Shown here one piece after another: positions 1 through 5,957 of a stretch of DNA of 7,027 nt. The number at the start of each line of letters is the position of its first letter. The stretch's first letter is position 1. The DNA comes from an uncultured Prevotellaceae bacterium. Its GTDB lineage: Bacteria; Bacteroidota; Bacteroidia; Bacteroidales; Bacteroidaceae. The position numbers were made by a program, and so were the translations under genes. The stretch spans positions 1 to 7,027 of the forward strand of contig CATXZX010000091.1 in NCBI GenBank assembly GCA_958404085.1, read 5' to 3'. A model generated the notes under the pieces. It was not told the DNA's origin, made no database searches, and was given only the letters and a program-made list of their open reading frames with translations.

Positions 1-1232
1 GTATGGGTATAGCCGGCTCGATTGTCGATCCCAACTTCTTCCAGGAATACCTGGGCATGCGTAACGAATCGGTAGACCTGACCGAAATCATCCGCCGCAT
101 GACCGAAGGCATCTACGACCACGAAGAATACGAAAAGGCTATGGCCTGGACCGAAAAATACTGCAAGGTCAACGAAGGCGACGACTTCAAAAACCGTCCC
201 GAAAAGCGCAAGACACGCGAACAGAAAGATACCGACTGGGAATTTGTAGTCAAGATGACCATTATCATGCGCGACCTGATGATAGGGAACCCGAAACTCA
301 AGGAAATGGGTTTCAAGGAAGAAGCGCTCGGTCACAATGCCATCGCCGCCGGATTCCAGGGACAGCGCCAGTGGACGGACTTCTATCCAAACGGCGACTA
401 CACGGAATCGCTCATGAACACGACGTTCGACTGGAACGGCATCCGCGAGGCATTTGTTCTGGCCACTGAAAACGACGCATGCAACGGTGTGGCCATGCTC
501 TTCGGCCACCTGCTGAGCAACCGCGGCCAATTGTTCTCCGACATACGTACTTACTGGAGCCCCGAAGCCGTCAAACGTGTCACGGGCAAGGAACTGACCG
601 GACGCGCAGCGGGCGGTATCATCCACCTCATCAACTCGGGTGCCACCACACTGGACGGCACGGGCCAGGCTTGCGACGCAGCTGGAAATCCCTGCATGAA
701 AGAACCGTGGAACATGACGCAGGAAGACGTGGAAAACTGCCTGAAGGCTACCACCTGGTATCCTGCCGACCGTGATTACTTCCGTGGCGGCGGTTTCTCG
801 TCCAACTTCCTCACCAAAGGCGGTATGCCCGTCACCATGATGCGCCTGAATTTGGTAAAAGGTCTCGGCCCGGTACTCCAGTTGGCCGAGGGATGGACAG
901 TAGACATCGACCCCGAAATCCACGACAAGCTCAACATGCGTACCGACCCCACATGGCCTACGACTTGGTTCGTACCGCGTCTGTGCGACAAACCGGCGTT
1001 TAAAGACGTTTACTCCGTCATGAACAACTGGGGGGCCAACCACGGCGCCATCAGCTACGGCCACATCGGAAAAGACCTCATCACACTGGCTTCCATGCTG
1101 CGTATCCCCGTATGTATGCACAACATCGACGACGACGACCTGTTCCGTCCGGCGGCATGGAATGCTTTCGGCATGGACAAGGAAGGTGCGGACTATCGCG
1201 CATGTACGACGTACGGACCTATTTATAAATAA
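1..1232 (+). CDS. fucI: L-fucose isomerase, partial (N-terminus outside window)
   Basis: Cytoplasmic Mn-dependent ketol isomerase that converts L-fucose to L-fuculose, the first step of fucose breakdown. The visible 409 residues align without obvious gaps to the E. coli FucI C-terminal part from about residue 182, so roughly 181 residues are missing off the left edge. The ATG at base 3 is an internal Met, not the start. All three metal or catalytic residues of E. coli FucI are present at a constant offset of 181: Glu156 in ATEND (E. coli Glu337), Asp180 in FSDIRTYW (Asp361) and His347 in WGANHG (His528). The family C-terminus, ending YGPIYK, is intact before TAA. It is the first visible gene of the fuc operon, followed by a 72-base gap with a hairpin. 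The identification is secure; expression and the start cannot be judged here. Confidence 0.97.
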   Translation, partial: MGIAGSIVDPNFFQEYLGMRNESVDLTEIIRRMTEGIYDHEEYEKAMAWTEKYCKVNEGDDFKNRPEKRKTREQKDTDWEFVVKMTIIMRDLMIGNPKLKEMGFKEEALGHNAIAAGFQGQRQWTDFYPNGDYTESLMNTTFDWNGIREAFVLATENDACNGVAMLFGHLLSNRGQLFSDIRTYWSPEAVKRVTGKELTGRAAGGIIHLINSGATTLDGTGQACDAAGNPCMKEPWNMTQEDVENCLKATTWYPADRDYFRGGGFSSNFLTKGGMPVTMMRLNLVKGLGPVLQLAEGWTVDIDPEIHDKLNMRTDPTWPTTWFVPRLCDKPAFKDVYSVMNNWGANHGAISYGHIGKDLITLASMLRIPVCMHNIDDDDLFRPAAWNAFGMDKEGADYRACTTYGPIYK

Positions 1233-1243
1233 ACAAAACCACA

Positions 1244-1282
1244 AGCGACCCGCCGTCTTTGCGCGTGCGGGTCGCTGCTTTT
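1244..1282 (+). terminator. Hairpin between fucI and fucO: weak terminator or processing/attenuation site
   Basis: A perfect 10-bp inverted repeat has arms AGCGACCCGC (1244-1253) and GCGGGTCGCT (1267-1276), GC-rich, with a 13-base loop. It starts 11 bases after the fucI stop. Only a short T run follows (GCTTTT, 1277-1282), so it resembles an intrinsic terminator with a poor tail. fucO starts 22 bases later with no clear promoter in between. Inference: partial termination or a 3'-end stabilising structure that lets fucI be expressed above fucOAKP. It could also be only an RNA-processing site. Confidence 0.6.
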
Positions 1283-1304
1283 CACCCCAACAAACTATTC
1301 TCTC

Positions 1305-2459
1305 ATGATCAACCGTTTCATACTAAACGAAGTATCCTACTTCGGACCCGGAGCGCGCGAGGTGCTTCCGAAAGAAATCCAACGTCTGGGCCTTCACAAA
1401 GCCTTCGTAGCAACCGACAAGGACCTGATTAAATTCGGTGTGGCCGAAAAAGTACTCAGCGTACTCGACCGAGCCGGCATCCCCTACGAAATATTCAGCG
1501 AAATCAAGCCGAACCCGACAGTCAGCAACGTAAAAGCCGGTGTGGCAGCGTTTGCTGCTTCCGGTGCCGACTTTATATTGGCAATCGGCGGCGGCTCGTC
1601 CATTGACACGGCCAAAGCTGTCGGAATCATTACGAACAATCCGTCGTTCAGCGACGTTGTTTCGCTGGAAGGCGTAGCCGACACTAAAAACAAGGCCGTT
1701 CCCATCATTGCCCTGCCTACCACAGCCGGAACAGCAGCCGAAGTAACCATCAACTACGTCATCACAGACGAAAAGAACGAGAAGAAAATGGTTTGCGTCG
1801 ACCCGAACGACATTCCGGCCATCGCCATCGTCGATGCTGAACTGATGTACACACTGCCTAAAAGCCTGACAGCCGCTACCGGACTCGACGCGTTGACCCA
1901 TGCCATCGAGGGCCTGATAACGAAAGGTGCCTGGGAAATGAGCGACATGTTCGAAATTAAAGCAATCGAGATGATTACGCGTTACCTGGAGACGGCGGTT
2001 TTCGAACCGACCAACGCCGAAGCACGCAACGGCATGGCTGTAGCGCAATACATCGCCGGTATGGCATTTTCGAACGTAGGTCTGGGCGTTGTACACGGCA
2101 TGGCACACCCACTGGGAGCCATCTTCGACATTCCCCACGGCGTAGCCAATGCGCTACTGCTGCCCATCGTCATGGAATTCAACGCTTCGGCTGCGCTCGA
2201 CAAGTATGTCCAGATAGCCAAAGCCATGAACGTTTACACATCCGACATGAGCCGCGAAAAAGCTGCTGAGGCCGCCGTGAAAGCCGTAAAGGACCTTTCG
2301 GTAAAGGTAGGCATTCCGCAACATCTGTCGGAACTCGGCATCAAGGAAAGCGACCTCGAAAAACTGGCTGCCGCAGCATTTGCTGATGTCTGCACGCCCG
2401 GTAATCCGAAAGAAGTGACCAAAGAAATTATTCTCGAACTCTATAAAAAAGCATTATGA
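1305..2459 (+). CDS. fucO: Lactaldehyde reductase (L-1,2-propanediol oxidoreductase)
   Basis: Iron-dependent group III alcohol dehydrogenase. It reduces L-lactaldehyde from the FucA reaction to L-1,2-propanediol, using NADH in the cytoplasm under anaerobic conditions. The 384 residues match E. coli FucO (about 383) along the whole length. The N-terminal nucleotide domain has Asp38 in ATDKD, equivalent to the NAD-specifying Asp39 of E. coli, and the GGGS loop at 95-98. The PTTAGTAAEVT motif lies at 138-148. The helical metal domain carries the four iron ligands: Asp195 and His199 in GLDALTHA, His264 in VVHGMAHP and His278 in DIPHG. The ATG at 1305 gives the family N-terminus (MINRFILNE) and no Shine-Dalgarno is seen, as usual for Bacteroidetes. 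Its stop overlaps the fucA start (ATGA). Its position inside the operon indicates propanediol fermentation as the redox sink. No defects are seen. Confidence 0.96.
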   Translation: MINRFILNEVSYFGPGAREVLPKEIQRLGLHKAFVATDKDLIKFGVAEKVLSVLDRAGIPYEIFSEIKPNPTVSNVKAGVAAFAASGADFILAIGGGSSIDTAKAVGIITNNPSFSDVVSLEGVADTKNKAVPIIALPTTAGTAAEVTINYVITDEKNEKKMVCVDPNDIPAIAIVDAELMYTLPKSLTAATGLDALTHAIEGLITKGAWEMSDMFEIKAIEMITRYLETAVFEPTNAEARNGMAVAQYIAGMAFSNVGLGVVHGMAHPLGAIFDIPHGVANALLLPIVMEFNASAALDKYVQIAKAMNVYTSDMSREKAAEAAVKAVKDLSVKVGIPQHLSELGIKESDLEKLAAAAFADVCTPGNPKEVTKEIILELYKKAL

Positions 2460-3097
2460 TAACCAACGAACAAATTGAAACATATCTAACACAGGCTCAC
2501 CGTTACGGCGATGCCAAACTCATGCTTTGCAGCAGTGGAAACCTGTCGTGGAGAATCGGCGACGAAGCCCTCATATCGGGAACAGGCTCGTGGGTTCCCA
2601 ACTTGCAACGCGAGAAAGTAGCTATCTGCGACATAGCCAGCGGCCAGTCGCTCAACGGCGTGAAACCTTCGATGGAGAGTACGTTCCATTTAGGCGTATT
2701 GCGCGAACGCCCGGATGTAAACGTCGTGCTCCACTTTCAATCGGAATATGCCACAGCTGTGGCCTGCATGAAAAACAAGCCGACCAACTTCAACGTAACG
2801 GCCGAAATTCCTTGCCACGTAGGTTCGGAAATTCCCGTCGTGCCTTATTACCGGCCCGGTTCGCCCGAACTGGCTAAAGCTGTCGTGGCTGCCATGCGCG
2901 AACACAACTCCATCCTGCTCACAAACCACGGACAAGTGGTCTGCGGAAAGGACTTCGATCAGGTCTACGAACGCGCCACATTCTTCGAAATGGCTTGCCG
3001 CATCATCGTAGAATCGGGTGGCGACTACACGACACTGACTCCACAGGAAATAGAAGACCTCGAAGTCTACGTATTAGGTAAGAAAACTGGAGTATGA
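2456..3097 (+). CDS. fucA: L-fuculose-1-phosphate aldolase (class II aldolase, variant zinc site)
   Basis: Class II (zinc) aldolase/adducin-fold enzyme expected to split L-fuculose-1-phosphate into dihydroxyacetone phosphate and L-lactaldehyde. The 213-residue length is close to E. coli FucA (215). Family features seen are SGNLS at 27-31 and SGTGS at 41-45 (phosphate-binding loops), the acidic residue Glu74 in PSMES (E. coli Glu73), His93 in VLHFQ (E. coli His92) and His158 in TNHGQ (E. coli His155). The E. coli HNH motif is HFQ here, so the His94 zinc ligand is Gln95. The region of E. coli catalytic Tyr113 also does not align to a tyrosine. Nearby Cys120 and His121 could be involved but this is speculative. 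The start ATG overlaps the fucO stop and the TGA overlaps the fucK ATG, so translation is probably coupled on both sides. The context supports FucA strongly; the exact metal chemistry is open. Confidence 0.9.
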   Translation: MITNEQIETYLTQAHRYGDAKLMLCSSGNLSWRIGDEALISGTGSWVPNLQREKVAICDIASGQSLNGVKPSMESTFHLGVLRERPDVNVVLHFQSEYATAVACMKNKPTNFNVTAEIPCHVGSEIPVVPYYRPGSPELAKAVVAAMREHNSILLTNHGQVVCGKDFDQVYERATFFEMACRIIVESGGDYTTLTPQEIEDLEVYVLGKKTGV

Positions 3098-4506
3098 AAG
3101 ACACCTTTTTAGCTGTAGACTTCGGTGCCGGAAGCGGAAGAGTAATGGCGGGTTTTCTGGAAAAGGGGAAAATTGTCCTGGATGAGGTCTATCGTTTCCC
3201 AAACCGCCAGATAAAACTTGGGAAACTCCTTTGCTGGGATTTTCCCGCCTTGTTTCAGGAAATGAAAAACGGCATTGCCGAAGCGGCGCGCCGAAGCTAC
3301 CGCGTACGGAGTATCGGCATAGACACTTGGGGAGTAGACTTCGGACTGATCGACCGCGAAGGTAATTTGCTCGGCAATCCCGTCTGTTACCGCGACGAGC
3401 GTACAACGGGCCAACCCGAGGCTTTCGCCGCCACCGTCGCCCCCGCCGCCCACTACGCCGAGACCGGCATTCAGGTCATGCCCATCAATACGCTTTACCA
3501 GTTGCTGAGCATGAAAGAATCCCAAGACGTCCGTCTGGACTGTGCCGAACACCTGCTCTTCATGCCCGACCTGTTCAGCTACTACCTGACCGGCAAAGTT
3601 TCCAACGAATACACCATAGCCTCCACATCGGAACTTCTCGATGCAGCCGGACGCAAGTGGTCGGAAGAAACCATCCGGCAGGCCGGCATTCCGCGTCGGC
3701 TGTTCAGTGAACTGACACGCCCGGGAACCATCCTCGGCACGGTGCGTGCCGACATTGCTACCGAACTGGGCATACCTGACGACGTGCAGGTTGTGGCTGT
3801 AGGCTCACACGACACGGCCAGCGCCGTATTCGCCGCTCCCGCCGGCCAGACAGGCAACGCCTTCCTGAGTTCGGGCACGTGGTCGCTGCTGGGCAGCATG
3901 ACCGACGAGCCCAATTGTAGCGAAGAAGCCCGTGCCGCCGGCTTTTCGAACGAGGGCGGCATGGACGGCAAGATTTGTTTTCTGCAAAACATTACAGGAC
4001 TGTGGATCGTGCAGCGTCTGATGGCCGAATGGAAAGCAGCCGGAAAGCCTGTCGGCTACGACGAAGTGAACGAGGCCGCCGAAACATCGTCCATACGCAG
4101 CATCATCCGTGTCGATGCCCCTGACTTCCAGAATCCCAAGAGCATGGAACAGGCCATACGCACCTATTGTAACGAAACAGGACAAACCTGTCCCCAAACC
4201 CAAGGCGACTTCATGCGCTGCGTATGCGAATCGCTGGCTGCCCGCTACAAGGAAGGCATCGACGGCCTGAACCGCCTTCTTCCCGCTCCCGTCCAAAAAT
4301 TGAACATCATCGGCGGAGGTTGTCAGAACAAGCTGTTGAACCGACTGACAGCCAAGGCACTAGGTATTCCGGTGCTGGCCGGACCGGTAGAGGCCACGGC
4401 CATCGGAAACATTGCCCTGCAACTTATCGCTACGGGTACAGCCAGCCGCCAAGAGCTGGACGAGATCATCATCCGGAGTTCTGAACCGCAGACTTATCTG
4501 CCCTAA
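3094..4506 (+). CDS. fucK: L-fuculose kinase of the rhamnulokinase (RhaB) type, FGGY family
   Basis: ATP-dependent sugar kinase of the FGGY family, presumed to make L-fuculose-1-phosphate for FucA. The 470 residues form two actin-like domains. DFGAGSGR at 9-16 is the N-terminal phosphate loop, SIGIDTWGVDFGLID at 73-87 is almost identical to E. coli RhaB, Asp240 in VGSHDTASA is the likely catalytic base (RhaB Asp237), SSGTWSLLG at 259-267 and IIGGGCQN at 405-412 line the nucleotide site, and GPVEATAIGNI at 430-440 is the conserved C-terminal segment. The protein resembles E. coli RhaB far more than E. coli FucK, so the name fucK rests on gene context. It might also act on L-rhamnulose. The ATG overlaps the fucA TGA by the ATGA arrangement, and fucP follows after 18 bases. 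The coding frame is intact. Confidence 0.93.
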   Translation: MKDTFLAVDFGAGSGRVMAGFLEKGKIVLDEVYRFPNRQIKLGKLLCWDFPALFQEMKNGIAEAARRSYRVRSIGIDTWGVDFGLIDREGNLLGNPVCYRDERTTGQPEAFAATVAPAAHYAETGIQVMPINTLYQLLSMKESQDVRLDCAEHLLFMPDLFSYYLTGKVSNEYTIASTSELLDAAGRKWSEETIRQAGIPRRLFSELTRPGTILGTVRADIATELGIPDDVQVVAVGSHDTASAVFAAPAGQTGNAFLSSGTWSLLGSMTDEPNCSEEARAAGFSNEGGMDGKICFLQNITGLWIVQRLMAEWKAAGKPVGYDEVNEAAETSSIRSIIRVDAPDFQNPKSMEQAIRTYCNETGQTCPQTQGDFMRCVCESLAARYKEGIDGLNRLLPAPVQKLNIIGGGCQNKLLNRLTAKALGIPVLAGPVEATAIGNIALQLIATGTASRQELDEIIIRSSEPQTYLP

Positions 4507-4524
4507 TAAAACATATTTCACCGT

Positions 4525-5829
4525 ATGAACAAACCCAAACAATCCATACTCTCCAAAGACGGAGTGAGCTACGTCATTCCGTTCATACTGGTCACATCGT
4601 GTTTCGCCTTGTGGGGATTTGCCAACGACATCACCAATCCGATGGTCAAAGCCTTTTCCAAAATCTTCCGCATGAGCGTAACCGACGGCGCGCTGGTTCA
4701 GGTTGCCTTCTACGGCGGCTATTTTGCCATGGCTTTCCCCGCGGCCATGTTTATCCGCAAGTATTCGTACAAGGCCGGCATTCTGCTCGGGCTCGGGCTA
4801 TACGCTACGGGGGCTTTCCTGTTCTATCCGTCCATGCTGACGGGCAGTTACTACCCGTTCCTAGCGGCTTACTTCATCCTGACCTGCGGACTCTCGTTCC
4901 TCGAGACCAGTTCGAATCCCTACATTCTGTCCATGGGCTCCGAAGAAACCGCTACACGCCGGCTCAACCTGGCCCAATCTTTCAACCCTATGGGCTCACT
5001 GTTGGGCATGTGGGTAGCCATGAACTTCATCCAAGCCAAGCTGAGTCCCATGACAACAGCCGAACGCGCCACGCTCTCGGACGAAGATTTCGCCGCCGTA
5101 CGCGATGCCGACCTCTCGGTTCTCATCGGGCCCTACCTGATTATCGGTCTCGTCATTCTCCTCATGCTGGTGCTGATCCGCATAACCCGCATGCCGCGTA
5201 ACGGCGACCAGAACCACAGCATCGACTTCATAGCCACGCTGAAGCGCATCTTTGCCATTCCCCGCTACCGCGAAGGAGTCATCGCCCAGTTCTTTTACGT
5301 CGGTGTGCAGATTATGTGCTGGACATTCATCATCCAATACGGAACGCGCATCTTCATGGCCGAAGGCATGAGCGAACAGGCGGCCGAAATACGTTCGCAG
5401 GAGTTCAACATCATGGCTATGGTTATTTTCTGCATCAGCCGCTTCATCTGTACGTTCATCCTGCGCTACATCAATCCCGGCAAGTTGTTGGCATTGCTGG
5501 CCATTACCGGCGGAATCTTCACCTTAGGCGTTATCTGTTTCCAAAATGTCAAGGGCATATACTGCCTCGTGGCTGTATCGGCCTGTATGTCGCTCATGTT
5601 CCCCACCATCTACGGTATTGCTCTCAAAGGCATGGGCGATGATGCCAAATTCGGTGCGGCCGGTCTCATCATGGCTATTTTGGGCGGCAGCGTACTGCCC
5701 CCGCTCCAAGCGTCTATCATAGACTGCCATACCCTGATGGGCATGCCGGCGGTGAACCTCTCGTTCATCCTTCCGCTCATCTGCTTCGTAGTTATCTGCA
5801 TCTACGGTTTCAGGAGTATCAAGGCATAA
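4525..5829 (+). CDS. fucP: L-fucose:H+ symporter, FHS family of the major facilitator superfamily
   Basis: Inner-membrane transporter importing L-fucose with a proton. The 434 residues are close to E. coli FucP (438). About 12 hydrophobic segments can be seen, near residues 15-37, 55-77, 84-102, 108-130, 150-170, 198-222, 252-272, 295-314, 320-339, 343-365, 376-398 and 409-430, with a long cytoplasmic loop after the sixth. Glu127 in FLETSSNP equals E. coli Glu135 (proton/sugar coupling) and Asn154 in QSFNPMG equals Asn162. The E. coli Asp46 position is Asn38 here, while Asp35 sits one helical turn earlier in GFANDITNP. The QFFYVGVQIMCW segment of TM7 matches the E. coli QFCYVGAQTACW. The ATG at 4525 begins a short hydrophilic leader before TM1 and has no Shine-Dalgarno. 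It is the last gene of the operon, followed by a strong terminator. Confidence 0.93.
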   Translation: MNKPKQSILSKDGVSYVIPFILVTSCFALWGFANDITNPMVKAFSKIFRMSVTDGALVQVAFYGGYFAMAFPAAMFIRKYSYKAGILLGLGLYATGAFLFYPSMLTGSYYPFLAAYFILTCGLSFLETSSNPYILSMGSEETATRRLNLAQSFNPMGSLLGMWVAMNFIQAKLSPMTTAERATLSDEDFAAVRDADLSVLIGPYLIIGLVILLMLVLIRITRMPRNGDQNHSIDFIATLKRIFAIPRYREGVIAQFFYVGVQIMCWTFIIQYGTRIFMAEGMSEQAAEIRSQEFNIMAMVIFCISRFICTFILRYINPGKLLALLAITGGIFTLGVICFQNVKGIYCLVAVSACMSLMFPTIYGIALKGMGDDAKFGAAGLIMAILGGSVLPPLQASIIDCHTLMGMPAVNLSFILPLICFVVICIYGFRSIKA

Positions 5830-5857
5830 GCCGTACAAACCTCCGCGGTATTTAAAC

Positions 5858-5907
5858 AAGCAGGAGATAAGCACCAATCCCGAGTGTTTATCTCCTGCTT
5901 TCATTTT
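5858..5907 (+). terminator. Strong hairpin terminator after fucP, possibly shared with the convergent gene
   Basis: A perfect 13-bp inverted repeat (AAGCAGGAGATAA at 5858-5870 and TTATCTCCTGCTT at 5888-5900) extends inward by four more pairs, one of them G-U (5871-5874 with 5884-5887), leaving a 9-base loop. TCATTTT follows at 5901-5907. It lies 28 bases after the fucP stop and ends the fuc operon. Read from the - strand, the hairpin lies 57 bases past the M60 stop and is followed by GTTTAAA, so it may serve both genes, but the T tract on that side is weak. Confidence 0.85.
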
Positions 5908-5957
5908 ACCGGCACTGTCGGAGAGAACCGGCGGATGTTTTTCTCTATTTGCGGGAA

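Noticed and set aside
1323..2138. A 271-codon - strand open frame inside fucO
   Set aside because: It lies fully opposite fucO, which matches its family end to end. Its translation has shadow-like composition (Gly, Arg, Val, Cys, Phe rich).
4599..5201. A 200-codon + strand open frame inside fucP
   Set aside because: It is an out-of-frame reading of fucP, rich in Arg, His and Pro, and the fucP frame accounts for this DNA.
5905..5937. ACCGGC repeated at two places between the terminator and the M60 stop
   Set aside because: It is a short 6-base direct repeat, with only a 4-base inverted match from CCGG, too short to support an operator or a second hairpin.
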